This document shows positions 9,885 to 22,300 of a stretch of 64,000 nt of DNA, piece after piece. The first letter of the stretch is position 1; every line of letters starts with the position of its first letter. The DNA is taken from contig NC_016520.1 in the NCBI RefSeq assembly GCF_000236905.1, positions 310,001 to 374,000 of the forward strand, given 5' to 3'. The position numbers and the translations under genes are program-made. The notes below the pieces were generated by a model. The model ran no database searches, was not told the origin of the DNA, and saw only the letters and a program-made list of their open reading frames with translations. This DNA comes from Tetrapisispora phaffii CBS 4417 (taxonomy: Eukaryota > Ascomycota > Saccharomycetes > Saccharomycetales > Saccharomycetaceae).

Positions 9885-12800
9885 ATGTCTCTTCCATTGA
9901 AACCGATATCAATTGATATTAATGCTAAAAAATTGAGTTCAGTTCAAAAAAAATATAACCATAATATCACGAAAGCGTTAGAGAACTTTGATTATGTTAC
10001 AGAATGGGCAGATTATATTGCCAGTTTGGCTAAATTATTGAAAGTATTACAATCGATTCCAGTCAATAATTCCACAGATGAGATTGCCATACCGCAACCT
10101 TATCAGATCAGCAAATGTTTATGTTCATCACTATCTTCGGATCTCCCGGCAGGGGTGCATCAAAAGACGTTGGAAGTTTATATGTTCATATTTAAAAGAA
10201 TAGGTGTTGATACATTAGCTGCTGAAATTAACATTTGGATTAGGGGTATATTATCACTCATGACCCATGCAGCACTGTCGGTTAAAATTCCATTGATTGA
10301 GGTATATGAGAAATATTTAATATGTCTTCCTTCAAGAACATTGAAAATAATAATTAAACCATTGTTATCGAGTTTATTGCCTGGAATTGATGATGATAGT
10401 AGTGAATTTCAATCTAGAATTATTAAATTAATAGAAACACTAAAAGTAAATCTTGATGATGATTCACTTTTTTGGCAATCACTATATTTAATAATGATTA
10501 CTGATAAAGAACGGAGATTAGGGGCATTGGTATGGTTAACAAAAAAATTTCCATCCTTAAATATTGCTTTGAATGAAGATGAGATCTTTACTTCAGTGAA
10601 GAATCAGGAAGATTTAAATTTCAATACGAAAAGAAAGTTGATTACAAATAAATTACCTGAAAATATTAAAGAAGTCATATATCCTGAATCGGCTTTACTT
10701 ATCCGCGCATTAGTCTCATGCTTAGAGAGTTATAACGATACCTTGGTTAAAAGAGGTATACTTGATTTACTTTTACAGCGTATTCCATTAAATTCTGTGG
10801 TATTATCATACATAATTACACCAAGTGAGAAAAGATTGCTGATCATTTCATGTTGTAAGATTACATTGAACAAAGATATGTCCTTAAACAGAAGAGTTTT
10901 AAGTTGGTTAGTAGGACCTGCTATGACAGTTACTATTTCTAATAATATAAAAGAGAATAGCCAACAAAACTGTGAGAATATTGAACGAATTAACAATTCT
11001 AGCGATTATTTTTACAAATATGGATTTGATTCATTAATGAGTGGGCTAAAAATGTTACTTTCGAAAGAGAATGATATAATCAGTCTTCTTAATATTCTTA
11101 TAATTCTAATGGATAGGTGGGAAATGGGAACAACAATTGTACCTAATATATTTATACCTTTGTTCTTATCGATACAAAAATTTTCTCAAAATTTAAACAT
11201 TCTTTTATTGGCAAATACCTTTTTTGATATGATCGAGACAAACATTATATGGGGAAAAATTTATGAATACTTTCTTGAAACAAAAAATATGTCTTTCTTG
11301 GATTTTATTCTTAAAGAATTTAATGTATCACAAGATGAAGAAATTATTGTACGACATTTGCCCCTAGTCCTATTATCAATAATCTATATTGAAGATGGCT
11401 TCTCGGAAGAAACTTCCGACGTCAACAGTTATAGCGTTTGCCACAGAATTTTAAGCATCATTCCAGAAAGGGCATTCTTACCATTGAATACCTGTTCATA
11501 TGCAAACCTTGAAACTTATAAAAATGATGAACTTATAACTAAAATCAAAGACTACTACACGTTAATATCAAATCCACTTGAAAATAATGACGGTGAATCA
11601 GATACCCAAATTGATCCCGTATTTAATGCATCTGATTCGACATATCTGATATTCAAGGGGTGTCGAACTAAGTTATTGGAAAGTCTAAAATCTAATATTA
11701 ATGTTATAGACTCCTCTGAAATATTTGTCAACCTATTCGAAAAAATACCAAATTCGTCGGATAATGAACTTGCTACTGAACAATTATTGTTAAATCATTC
11801 CTTTATTGAAACTATTATGAATGTTGCAACCAAGGATGACCTAAGTTCAAAATCATTGCATGGTATTACTATTTTGTTCACCAGATATTTATGGAATTCC
11901 AATTCCTTAGTAGAGTCATTAAAGATCCTAAAAGTCTTAGTTGAGGCAATGTGGAAATATTTTTTACAGCCTGATAGTCGTGATGATGCGATGAAAGATA
12001 TAATATTATTAGAAAGAAACTTAAAACCTGAATATGTCCAAGCAGTTTTAGCCAGTTGTTTTCAAAAGGAACAAGATATTACTGATAAAATAAAAATCAT
12101 GGAATTATTTTGGAATAATTTTGAAAAAAACTCTACTATTTTAAACAGACTGTTGGAAATGTTACTAGACGAACTATTGGATGAGCAAAGTCCAAATTAT
12201 TTATATGTTTCTAGATGGGTTCAAAAAACACTAAAAACTGATTCATTGAATAAGATCTTTGAGCATCTATTGAAAAATATTGTGAGTTTTAAATTTTTCG
12301 AGAATAAGATCATTTCTGAAATAGATGACTTGGACATGTTCACTTATAGAATTCAGGTAATTACGGCAGTGTTGAGAACAGACAAGCATGCTTTACTAAA
12401 GCATATTTCGAAACATACAATTGATCAATTACTATTGGACTATGGTCAGAAAGAGAGTATTAGTTCTTACAAGAATTTCCTATTAAATGTTATAATCAAA
12501 TTCCTGAAAGTTGATAACAATCATCATTCGAATAGCGTTAGAAGTGCTTTAGTACTTCTAGACCTAATACTAGATGGTAGCGAATTTAATTTTAAAGAAA
12601 TTATTGTGGAATTGATGGAATTATCTTCAAAATATATAGAAGAAAAAGGAGTTGAATCTGAAACTATATCAGTATCTTTATTGAATATTGTTTCAAAAGT
12701 TTTAAAGCTATCTCATGCAAATGGCATGGCTCTTGATACATTTGATGGGACTTCTACACACGGAAGCTATATGGATTTTCTGATGAAAATAATAAATCAT

Positions 12801-14954
12801 ATGGATGGTCCTATCATTATTCCATCGTATATCAAGTTGGTCTCTGAAAGTATAAGTTATATTGAACATGATATCTTTAAATATTTACTGCCAATGACAA
12901 ATTGTTTCATAGATAAATGTAGAACTAATCTGAAAGAAGAGCAAACAAATAATGGCTTTTATGAATCAATCTCCGTGATACTAAATGGACTTGAAGAACT
13001 GATAGAGCTTTCTCATGGTTATTTATTGGCAGATGAAAGAGAAGGTTTGTTCTCTCAATCAAATAATAAGGGAGATTTTTTGCAATCCATTGTGACTAAT
13101 GTGTTTTCTGGTGAAGCATCTGAGCATGAAACGACTTTGCATTCTGAGAAACTAGTTGTTTTGCAATCAATACAACAGATTGTATTATTTGCTGTTGATG
13201 CTTGGTGTTGGACTAACGATATAATTATGAAAAATGATAAATTATTTCATAAGAACAGTATAATCTTTAAATTTAAATTTAGGATAAAAATTATATTGGA
13301 AAAATTATTTCTCCTTGAACCACTCGAAGTGTTAGAGAATATTCTATCCACCTACAGTGAATACTATACGTTATCTATTATCCAAACATTAGATGGAAAT
13401 AAACCTAATATCACTCTTCCTCATTTGTTCAACAGTATTATTTTAAGAGAGAATCCGAGTAATGTGATCAAATTTTCTAATACTTCATCAATTACAAAAA
13501 ACAATACATCTCGTAATAACCAGAAGATTGATTCATCCATGAAAAATAGAGTAACGTGTAATGATTTGGTTTTGTTCCTAATTGAATACCTTAAAACTAT
13601 GGAAAATGCGTCTATGGAAGAAATTTATAACAATTTAGTCTTATTTTTGAAAGAAATCAGTTCCAATTCGCCGCATTACTCGGATATCTCTATTAATTTG
13701 TTGTTATTCATAGCCATTTCTGAAGAAAAGTTAGAGAAGACAAAATTTGGTGAACAGAAGAATATTAGGAAGGAATTATCTGACATATTCATAAAATTTA
13801 TAACAATTTGTATGGCAAATTTGCAGAAAAGTGATCTAAGAGATTTGAATGAAGAAAGTAAAATTATTCAGATGGTTGTTTCTAAATTGAAATATTGTGT
13901 CAATGATGTAGCAGGCTCAGATAAATATAATAACATTTTACAAATGATTATTACCTGTTGTATAACACCATCTGTCAAAAGTATGGTTGAAAATGAAGTC
14001 CAGACAGATATATTGGAATTATGTCGTGAAATTTCAACTCAAAATCCTAATTTGAAATCCTGGAAGGCAATGTTTAATGATATTTTGATGAGTGATAAGA
14101 AATTTCCAAAAATTATTGTTAATCAGTTATGGCGTGAGATATTTTTTAACTGGTCTCAATATCCTGAATTTAAAACAAAATTGATTCCAGAAATCATAGC
14201 TCTGATAGAGGCTAAAAATATGACAATAACTCCAACAATCATTAATTTCGGATCATCGAATGCTTCTGAACTTAAGTGCAAAATATTTCACTTCTTAAGA
14301 ATAGCGTTCTTGTTAGCAATAGCTCCTATTGATAATTACTTGGTGAACTTTAAAGATATGTTAACATTAGTTTTGAATTATATTGAATTGAAAAATGATG
14401 AAATTAGATCTATGGCTTGGCTTCTCTTAAGAGTCATGTTAATGAAATTCTCTAATTCTCATTTCATGAATCACTGGAACAACATTACTTTTGCTTTACA
14501 AATTCAGATTCAAGAATTTTATGAAAAGCTTCGTTTCCAAGAAAAAATTAACTCTAAGTTAGTATTACAGGAATGCAAAACTTTAGACTTACTTTTGACA
14601 TTAAACATAGAAGATTTTTCTTCGACAAATAATTGGTTATTTATCATTGATACAATAGATTGTTTTAAGAAAACTAACAGTTACGTATCTTTAATCGATG
14701 AAATAGCCGATTTAAAAGATTTTAGTAATTCAAATAATAGTGATATTAAACTTGAAAACGAATCTGAAATAATGAGAAAACCATTATTGAATGGTATTCA
14801 CGGAATAACTTCATATACTCAATTAAAGAATTTCTTTTTGGAGTTAAGCTATTTAAATTATGAATCTATCTTTAGTTTGAATATTTGCGACACAGAGGCA
14901 ATTGAAAACGATATGTTTCAAGACATATATTATGAAATCCAAAGTAATGTATAA
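9885..14954 (+). CDS. DOP1: DOP1, large leucine-zipper-like membrane traffic protein
   Basis: A 1689-aa Dopey-family protein. S. cerevisiae Dop1 (YDR141C) has 1698 aa and is essential. Dop1 works with Neo1 (a flippase) and Mon2 at endosome and Golgi membranes in retrograde traffic. The conserved Dopey N-terminal domain opens the protein: after about 20 residues comes KKYNHNITKALENFDYVTEW, then ADYIASLAKLLKVLQSIP. The rest is helical, repeat-like sequence with no membrane span. There are no interruptions over 5 kb. It is the largest gene in the window. The neighbouring RGP1 is also nearby in S. cerevisiae, with YDR138W to YDR140W missing between them here. Confidence 0.97.
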   Translation: MSLPLKPISIDINAKKLSSVQKKYNHNITKALENFDYVTEWADYIASLAKLLKVLQSIPVNNSTDEIAIPQPYQISKCLCSSLSSDLPAGVHQKTLEVYMFIFKRIGVDTLAAEINIWIRGILSLMTHAALSVKIPLIEVYEKYLICLPSRTLKIIIKPLLSSLLPGIDDDSSEFQSRIIKLIETLKVNLDDDSLFWQSLYLIMITDKERRLGALVWLTKKFPSLNIALNEDEIFTSVKNQEDLNFNTKRKLITNKLPENIKEVIYPESALLIRALVSCLESYNDTLVKRGILDLLLQRIPLNSVVLSYIITPSEKRLLIISCCKITLNKDMSLNRRVLSWLVGPAMTVTISNNIKENSQQNCENIERINNSSDYFYKYGFDSLMSGLKMLLSKENDIISLLNILIILMDRWEMGTTIVPNIFIPLFLSIQKFSQNLNILLLANTFFDMIETNIIWGKIYEYFLETKNMSFLDFILKEFNVSQDEEIIVRHLPLVLLSIIYIEDGFSEETSDVNSYSVCHRILSIIPERAFLPLNTCSYANLETYKNDELITKIKDYYTLISNPLENNDGESDTQIDPVFNASDSTYLIFKGCRTKLLESLKSNINVIDSSEIFVNLFEKIPNSSDNELATEQLLLNHSFIETIMNVATKDDLSSKSLHGITILFTRYLWNSNSLVESLKILKVLVEAMWKYFLQPDSRDDAMKDIILLERNLKPEYVQAVLASCFQKEQDITDKIKIMELFWNNFEKNSTILNRLLEMLLDELLDEQSPNYLYVSRWVQKTLKTDSLNKIFEHLLKNIVSFKFFENKIISEIDDLDMFTYRIQVITAVLRTDKHALLKHISKHTIDQLLLDYGQKESISSYKNFLLNVIIKFLKVDNNHHSNSVRSALVLLDLILDGSEFNFKEIIVELMELSSKYIEEKGVESETISVSLLNIVSKVLKLSHANGMALDTFDGTSTHGSYMDFLMKIINHMDGPIIIPSYIKLVSESISYIEHDIFKYLLPMTNCFIDKCRTNLKEEQTNNGFYESISVILNGLEELIELSHGYLLADEREGLFSQSNNKGDFLQSIVTNVFSGEASEHETTLHSEKLVVLQSIQQIVLFAVDAWCWTNDIIMKNDKLFHKNSIIFKFKFRIKIILEKLFLLEPLEVLENILSTYSEYYTLSIIQTLDGNKPNITLPHLFNSIILRENPSNVIKFSNTSSITKNNTSRNNQKIDSSMKNRVTCNDLVLFLIEYLKTMENASMEEIYNNLVLFLKEISSNSPHYSDISINLLLFIAISEEKLEKTKFGEQKNIRKELSDIFIKFITICMANLQKSDLRDLNEESKIIQMVVSKLKYCVNDVAGSDKYNNILQMIITCCITPSVKSMVENEVQTDILELCREISTQNPNLKSWKAMFNDILMSDKKFPKIIVNQLWREIFFNWSQYPEFKTKLIPEIIALIEAKNMTITPTIINFGSSNASELKCKIFHFLRIAFLLAIAPIDNYLVNFKDMLTLVLNYIELKNDEIRSMAWLLLRVMLMKFSNSHFMNHWNNITFALQIQIQEFYEKLRFQEKINSKLVLQECKTLDLLLTLNIEDFSSTNNWLFIIDTIDCFKKTNSYVSLIDEIADLKDFSNSNNSDIKLENESEIMRKPLLNGIHGITSYTQLKNFFLELSYLNYESIFSLNICDTEAIENDMFQDIYYEIQSNV

Positions 14955-15380
14955 TAGGTAACATATAATATACAATATTTTAATCGATTCATATTCTGAT
15001 TTACTATTTCCTTAATTATCCTAAAAGTAAAATAAAACGAGCTCTATATTAAATTATCGAATCAGTTATGGTTACTATTATCATCTTTTCTGTTAGTATA
15101 TTAGTTACAACCACTAATAGAATTTAATGGAATAAAAGTATCTAAACTCCATGTGACATGAGTTAGGAAACAATATCTTTTGGACTATACCACTTTTATC
15201 TTCATTGCGAAAATAATATTACGGAAACTGTAAAGATAATTATTTTACAGATATTTATCATATATCTAACATTATTACTGAACTATGCTTCAATTTGTTA
15301 CACTTGGTACTTTAGGTCATTAAAAAGATTATATTTAAAGAATAAAATATATATTTTACTATCCATAAAATACTATAATC
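14955..15380. other. Convergent intergenic region DOP1 / RGP1
   Basis: 426 bp between two converging stop codons. It is AT-rich 3'-flanking DNA for both genes. No RNA gene is visible. Confidence 0.5.
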
Positions 15381-17333
15381 TTACCAACCACCATATGCGT
15401 AAGATGACGGTAATAATGTAATCGGTATATTACAGATGAATTCTTCACCTTCTACATTTTCTTTTGCATGTAACAAATGGCCTTTTTTATCTTCATAAAA
15501 TTGTTCAAGAATATAATCATCTTCCCTAGGAATTAGCACAAATTTGAATACCAGCATCCATTTTAATTGAAAGATATCCGTTTTGAATTGACCCGTCAAT
15601 TGAGTAGCAGGTGATTTAGGTAGTAATATCTTAAGAGGAATTGTGTTACATTCATCGAATGATATTACATGGGTCTCATAAATAGGATTACCTTTTGGCC
15701 TTTTGTTGTCGCTACCAGCCCCATTAAAAGCTGGCGATATAAGCTCAAAACTTTCTAAGGAGGCAGTAACTGCGGTGACTTTAAATTTCTGAGACAAGCT
15801 TTGATCAAATTTCAAAATCATTTCAATATCATCGGTGGTTGTGTAGAACGGTTTAGAAAGTACTAGATTGGCTATATATTGACCATTCCTATTGATCTGA
15901 TATGAATATTGTAAGTTTTTTATTTGTGGAATTAAAATCTCTTTGTTGTTATCATTGCCCTGTTCTGTTATTCCTTTAAACGAGTCGATATTGTATAAAT
16001 TTGCAATGTTTTTTCTAACTTTTGAATCATGCTTGTTCAAATAATTTTTAATGTCATTATTTCCAGTTTCCATCCTTAAATCCTCATCCGGACTAGCTGG
16101 TTCTGGAAATTGTTTTTTTATTTGAATATCAACTAACTCTTCTATATCTTTCGTATTCGTAGAATTTGCTTCAACTAGATTTACGAAACTTTGTTTTAGT
16201 TCTTGCATAAGTTCAAGGTTATCATTTCCTTCTTTACTATATCCACTATGTGTTGATGAAACTGAAACTGTCGAAACTCTTCTATTGACGATAGATTTTT
16301 TCAATTCTTTAACGCTCCCTTCATTTAAAATTTTAGTCTCACTATCTAATTTAGCGGTGTATTGTTCACTTAGGGGGCTCACATATGATGCAATATTGAC
16401 AGGAAATTTTACCAACTCTTGTTTTATGTCCTTACCAATTAACTTATTTAAACCAACTTTCATTGAGTAATTTATTGATATTGTATTTGAATGGTTATAA
16501 CTTGGTGGAAGATCTTTTGGTAAGGCCTGTGTTTTAAAATGAAAACTTTTAACTTCGTCTGGTTCTAAATATAATTCTGAAAATAGTAATGATTGTGGAA
16601 TAATAGAAATTGGGTAGCTGTTGAAATCAACTGAGTTACCTACATTTAAACCATTGACTATCAAGTTCGCACTTTCAGAACCTAATATTTGGTTTTCACT
16701 CTTGGATATTAGACCATTATTTACTAGATTGTAATCGGAGTTTACGTACTTTAAAATAGAACTATTATCAAATTCTTTTATTGGTTCACCAAAATCACTT
16801 GGTTGAATTGCATTTGATGTAGTGGACGCTTCTGATCTTATTTTCTTCTTTCCTAAGCTTTCAAAACTTGCGTCGCTAATGATGCTAGAATCGAACTGAA
16901 AAAATCCCGACATTTGAATGTAGCCAGTAATTAATTGTATTGGTTTGTGATACTCTATTGATTTCAAAAGGTGTTCCTTTAATTCTTTTTTGGCCTTATC
17001 TTCCGCTGAAAGTTCTTGATCGTTATTAGTAACAAGAGAACTCAATAAGGATTTCATTGACCAACTCTGTTCATCTGAAGGTCTTGATTTGTTTTTGGAT
17101 TCACTAAGATTTGAAGTGGAGTCATCATTGTTTTCCTCCAAGCTATAATTTAAACTCTCTTCTAAGCTCTCTATTTTTCTCTTCAATTTTAAATATTCTT
17201 GTCCTGAACCTAAATGTCTCAATCTAATTACCATAGAAATCGGCTCTCCAGCAAAAAATGGATTAGATTCATGAACAATCTCTAACCTTAGATTTTCGGA
17301 TAGTAAAAATGTATCAATCCTGTGAGTATGCAT
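15381..17333 (-). CDS. RGP1: RGP1, subunit of the Ric1-Rgp1 GEF for Ypt6
   Basis: 650-aa ortholog of S. cerevisiae Rgp1 (YDR137W, 663 aa). With Ric1 it activates the Rab GTPase Ypt6 at the Golgi for endosome-to-Golgi recycling. The Rgp1 domain begins at the N-terminus (LLSENLRLEIVHESNPFFAG, then EPISMVIRLRHLG). It resumes in the C-terminal half as arrestin-like beta-rich segments (NGQYIANLVLSKPFYTTTDD, TAVTASLESFELISP). A charged Ser/Asn-rich linker separates them (about 60-120 and 320-420). The C-terminus, ITLLPSSYAYGGW, is well conserved in the family. There is no membrane span, so it is a peripheral protein. Confidence 0.95.
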   Translation of the reverse strand: MHTHRIDTFLLSENLRLEIVHESNPFFAGEPISMVIRLRHLGSGQEYLKLKRKIESLEESLNYSLEENNDDSTSNLSESKNKSRPSDEQSWSMKSLLSSLVTNNDQELSAEDKAKKELKEHLLKSIEYHKPIQLITGYIQMSGFFQFDSSIISDASFESLGKKKIRSEASTTSNAIQPSDFGEPIKEFDNSSILKYVNSDYNLVNNGLISKSENQILGSESANLIVNGLNVGNSVDFNSYPISIIPQSLLFSELYLEPDEVKSFHFKTQALPKDLPPSYNHSNTISINYSMKVGLNKLIGKDIKQELVKFPVNIASYVSPLSEQYTAKLDSETKILNEGSVKELKKSIVNRRVSTVSVSSTHSGYSKEGNDNLELMQELKQSFVNLVEANSTNTKDIEELVDIQIKKQFPEPASPDEDLRMETGNNDIKNYLNKHDSKVRKNIANLYNIDSFKGITEQGNDNNKEILIPQIKNLQYSYQINRNGQYIANLVLSKPFYTTTDDIEMILKFDQSLSQKFKVTAVTASLESFELISPAFNGAGSDNKRPKGNPIYETHVISFDECNTIPLKILLPKSPATQLTGQFKTDIFQLKWMLVFKFVLIPREDDYILEQFYEDKKGHLLHAKENVEGEEFICNIPITLLPSSYAYGGW

Positions 17334-18039
17334 TGAGATTCAAAGAGATTCACCAATTGTGGTATAGATTTTTTGTTATTAGTATAATTTTTCTTAATTA
17401 ATGTTGCTATTTTAAGATCAATTAACTTATAATTGGGTCAAAATAAGTATCAACGAAAAATTATTTTTATATAATGATTCATTAGCTCTATTAGTTAACC
17501 TTTTAGAGGTTGACCTTTATTCCTATTTTCAATCGTGTAAAGTTCCCATGTAATATCCCTTCGTCTAATATGATATTTGTACACGAGTTGTTAATAGGAC
17601 CATGATTCATGGAATGGTGTAACTATTCATCAGTCAACTGTTACTAATCAATAGTATTATGACAACTTGAAGTAATATTTAAGATAATATAATAAGTTCG
17701 AAGTCTCCAGGGCGTCGCCTTTTGGGGAAATTTATCTAAGATGGCTAAATAACTAGTTAATTGAGTAGATATATTAAAGAAGATAAAGTTATATATGCAT
17801 GAAAGCATAGTTTATATCAAATTAGTTAAATGCCACTCATATGCTTGTGAAAGACTAATTACTTCAAGTGAGATAAAATTAATCATATTAGATTTCCTAT
17901 TTGTATGTTATTCAGAAAAATGCCAAATAAAATTAAAGATATTTGGATATGTATGAGTATATTGTAAATAAATAAAAGTTCATTTTATTTATCTTATTAA
18001 TTTGTCGCTATTATTTTTTATGATTGAAATATGATTACC
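17334..18039. other. RGP1 promoter / HOG1 3' flank
   Basis: 706 bp between two minus-strand genes. A short GC-rich patch at 17708-17727 stands out from AT-rich surroundings, but I cannot assign it. No RNA gene is visible. Confidence 0.45.
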
Positions 18040-19347
18040 TTATTGTTGAAATTCATTGGCGTATTGAATAGCTTGATCTGCATAATTTGAGATGGTTTCA
18101 TTAACGGCATTTACAGCTTGATCATTTGGAATGTTTTTGCCCTGATCAGTAGCATGTGCATTTGATATATCTTGCGCTTGTGAATGAGCTTGAGCTTGAA
18201 TTTGTGCTTGGATCTGTGCTTGGGCCTGAGCCTGGGCTGCTGCTGCTGTGGCTGCTGCTACTTGGTCATCGAAAGTAGCAGATGTATCGATTTGACCATC
18301 TGTACCATCTATTTTGTGGAAGTCTAAAATTTCTGAGTACATCATGACTCTCCATGTATCCACAGGCAAATCTGCATCATTGAAATTCCAATCAAATTTT
18401 GCTTCGGCAACTGGTTCATCTGTTGGATCATGGTAAGGAGCCAGATATGAGTGAGCTAAAGCATTGGCAGCAGTTAATCTCTTTTTTGGATCGAATACTA
18501 GCATTTTTTCTAATAGATCTACTGCATCTGGTTCTACGGTTTTAAATCTCTCAGAGAATGGAACAGGGTCTCTGTGAGGCAATGAAGTGACAAACTTTAA
18601 GGTATTTTCCGAACAAATTGTATCAATAACATCATTTGGTGGCGAACCTAATAAGTCAGTGATGATTGAGAATTGATGAACGTGATCTTTACCTGGGAAC
18701 AATGGTTTTCCTTCTATCATTTCGGCGAAAATACAACCTGCAGACCAAATATCAACTTCAACATCGTATTTTTGCCACGTTAACATAATTTCTGGAGCTC
18801 TGTAATATCTTGTTGAAACGTAACCTGTCATTTGTGGATCTTGAATTCTTGCTAAACCAAAATCACAAATTTTTAAGTCACAGTTTTCATTAATCAATAT
18901 ATTACTTGGTTTTAAATCTCTATGAATAACACCTGCTGAATGAACATATTTTAAACCTCTTAAGATTTGATATAAGAAGTATTGAACGAATTGTTTCTCA
19001 AGGGGTCTTGTTTGTAATAATCTGTGTAAATCTGTTCCTTGTAACTCTGTTACGAAATAAATGTCTTCTAATGGAGATAGAAAGATATCTTGTAAACAAA
19101 TTAAATTTTCATGTCTTAAATGTTTCAATAATTTTAATTCTCTGTAGGTTCTTTTTGCCAAAACAGCAGTTGAGAAAGGTTTCATAATCTTTTTAATGGC
19201 TACTGGTTGAGTAGTCAAAGTATCTGTAGCTGAACAAACCAATCCAAAGGCACCCATACCAACAGGGTTTAGATCTACATATCTGTTTGTAATTTCAAAA
19301 ACTGTACCGAATATTTGAGTTCTAATAAACTCTTCATTCGTCGACAT
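18040..19347 (-). CDS. HOG1: HOG1, p38-type osmostress MAP kinase
   Basis: Mitogen-activated protein kinase at the end of the high-osmolarity glycerol pathway, 435 aa, the same length as S. cerevisiae Hog1 (YLR113W). Visible kinase elements are the Gly-rich loop GMGAFGLV (30-37), VAIKK with K52, the HRDLKPSN loop with D144, DFG at 162-164, and the dual-phosphorylation TGY lip at T174/Y176, all at S. cerevisiae numbering. The [10 protein letters not shown]+1 segment is intact. The C-terminal tail after about 365 has Ala-Gln dipeptide runs. Activated Hog1 shuttles from cytosol to nucleus. Confidence 0.98.
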   Translation of the reverse strand: MSTNEEFIRTQIFGTVFEITNRYVDLNPVGMGAFGLVCSATDTLTTQPVAIKKIMKPFSTAVLAKRTYRELKLLKHLRHENLICLQDIFLSPLEDIYFVTELQGTDLHRLLQTRPLEKQFVQYFLYQILRGLKYVHSAGVIHRDLKPSNILINENCDLKICDFGLARIQDPQMTGYVSTRYYRAPEIMLTWQKYDVEVDIWSAGCIFAEMIEGKPLFPGKDHVHQFSIITDLLGSPPNDVIDTICSENTLKFVTSLPHRDPVPFSERFKTVEPDAVDLLEKMLVFDPKKRLTAANALAHSYLAPYHDPTDEPVAEAKFDWNFNDADLPVDTWRVMMYSEILDFHKIDGTDGQIDTSATFDDQVAAATAAAAQAQAQAQIQAQIQAQAHSQAQDISNAHATDQGKNIPNDQAVNAVNETISNYADQAIQYANEFQQ

Positions 19348-22300
19348 ATCAGTTTTAAGTCTATTATTTTTTATCTATGTATGGTATTGATGTAATTTTA
19401 TCTACTGTGCAGTTATTTTTTTTAATATATCAGTTAAGTTGAGTAAAATGATTGAATTATCAGTTTTGAAAATAGACGTAATGATCTTACTTTGCTTATT
19501 GAATTTTTCCTTGTTCTTGATTGTTAAAATCAGATATATACTTAAATATAATATAATGATTATTGATAAATAATTTACAACAAGGCTAAATAAAAACAAA
19601 TTAAATTATAAATCAAACTGAAAGATATAATTTCAAACTAGCAATAATATTTTAAGAAATTGTAGGATACAATTTTTTTAAAAATTCTATAAATTATTTT
19701 TTCCCACACAATAACTTTTCATTTGAAGTGTAAAACCGAAATTATTATTAGTTTGAAAAATTACTAAGATTCGCTATATGTTAAAAAGTAGAAGATACTT
19801 TAAGAAAACCTTGCAAGCAAGGTACAACATACATCTAAAGTATGTGATATATATATGTTTGTATTTACATTTGTATGTAAAATTAAGAACACTTTTAAAA
19901 TAATCGGATTACCAAAAAAATAAGTGGGTATGTAGCTATTATATTACAAGGGATCTTTAAATTTAGTAACAACTTGAATCATAGATATATGTGTATATGC
20001 AATATATTTGGATGCAACATATTTAGATACTTAGTATTAAAAGTAAGTCCGTGACCACATAGTAATAGTGATTAGTTAGTTAGGTCCCATATATTTGAGT
20101 TATATATGAAGGCATAGTTCTTAAAATAAAAGTAGAAGAATGAACATAGTTATGTAGTTTGCCGATAAAGTACCTGCAATGAATTTATCGACTTGTGTTT
20201 ATAGTTAAGCTTTTAGTTAAGTCCAGCACTATCATTAATCAAACATATTCATTTCATTCATTAAACCAAAATGAAAAATATTACCAGGAACTGTTGTAAT
20301 GTATATACTCTGGTCGCTTAATTGCATGTACCACTATTACAGCACTCAAAAGTAATACGTCATTATATGCGATGAGTAAAGACAGGGTAACACATTCTTC
20401 TTGAAATTTTAATTATTATATTTTGTTTTCGTAATTGAAAATTAAAGATCTTGTAGTAATAAAATTTTAATCCATATGATCTTATTTATAAACTAAATAT
20501 AAATATTTCAATCAGTGGCGGTTATGTATGGGATGTATTTTTCTTTTATATACTGTAAACATGAATTTTTAAAGATTTAGTTTAAGCGAAGATAGGGTTT
20601 AGTCTAGTTCTGGTAAGAATGGTGAACCGTGGTCAAGTTGAAATTGAAATCTTTTTCTTGATTGTTGGTTAGATAAGTGGTATTGTTTAATAAGATTTGT
20701 AATAAGTGATCTCTCTGAATTTCTCTGTCATATTTTCAATTGAAGAAGTCGTTCATTGGACATGGGCTGTAATGATTATTATATGTGTTTACTATATGTA
20801 TATCTTTGACTCTTATTTCCAACCATAGTCCTGTTATGCTATATACACTATAAAATTCAACAACAAGTACGAATTTTAAACCTTGGTATAATAATATATA
20901 AATATTTAGTAAATTGGTTAGATGAAAATAGCGGGTTTGTAAGAAGGAACTAATTATCTATATTCTAAAAGTTGGTTCGAATCGATAACACAGAACATAG
21001 ATATCTATTTTTTTCCCTAGAAATACAGATTTTAACGCAAGTAGTGCCTGAATACATTTCGTGCTCCTCTTCCTCACATCCGTCCACTACTTTATATGCT
21101 GTAAGCCACAAAAGTTCACGCGTTATAGAATGTCCAGAGTGGATTAAAATTGAGGTGCTTTCTCCATACTATACATTCCATCTCATTTCAGTTTACAATT
21201 CGAAAACATTTGGCGTTTAAATAAAACAGTGAGAGGCTGACGCCACTCGAGGTTTACCTTTTAAACAGCCGACTCTGAAAGTTGTTGTTTCGTGTATATA
21301 CATATACTTGTAACATAAGAAAAAAACAATGATACGTGGATTCATTACCACATTACATCGACCATACAAAAGAACATGCAAGAAACATAATGTAGTTGAG
21401 CATATGCCACCATCATTAGATTCTGGTCATCTGTTTACCAAATACCATTACGGTAAAACTCCAATCTGATCTCGACATGCCCTATATCACTACAATATTT
21501 CATTTTGATGCAAATATTAACATAATTCGTAACTTCTAATAACCACAGCATCCATGATTCCAAAAGAGGTTATATAATAACGTTTACCGAAAGAAAATAA
21601 ATAAATAATGCACATTGCAGCACTTAATTCTGATCCTATTTAGTTAAAGAGCAAGTGGATGATAGTATCAGTATATGTGTGTATTCTCTAGCATGTTATC
21701 ATGTCAGGAACATGGATAAGATATCGTTAATCAAAATTCTTTATTTAATATATCGCCTAAATAAGTATAATATGAAGCAAAACCAATAATAATCATCATA
21801 ATCAAGAAAAATGTACTAAATAATTTTGAATTGGCATATTCACAACAGGAAACTCGGCCTTGAATAAGTAATTTGGGACGCGAAAAGATTTTGAAAAGCA
21901 ACGAAAAAATAATTCGAGAATCCCGGATGCGCCAAAAGAATAAAATCGTGACTTTTATTCCCTGATTCTTTTTTTCTTGACCCGGTAAAATGGATTTTTA
22001 TTAACAAATCAAGTGGCTATTAACTTTCCAGCGAACATGTATACATGACATTAAATTTAATTTACATGTGCAAGGTAATTCATGCATGCATGCAAAAGTA
22101 GTACTAGGTGGTGTGCGTGTGAATGGACGCTATGCGTCTAACTAGCTAGCACGACTTATGCAATAGTTAATAGTTTCAGCTCGAGACAGAAACAGTGTGG
22201 GTCTTTGAATTTATGTAACATGGTATACCCGTAATATACCTTAATTCAAAGATTTGAGGGGAGGACCACGAATGAACAAAATGAAAAATACATCAGAGCG

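Noticed and set aside
20972..21220. 82-codon open frame in the HOG1-CCW12 gap
   Set aside because: Starts at TTG, with no homology recognised and no upstream ATG.
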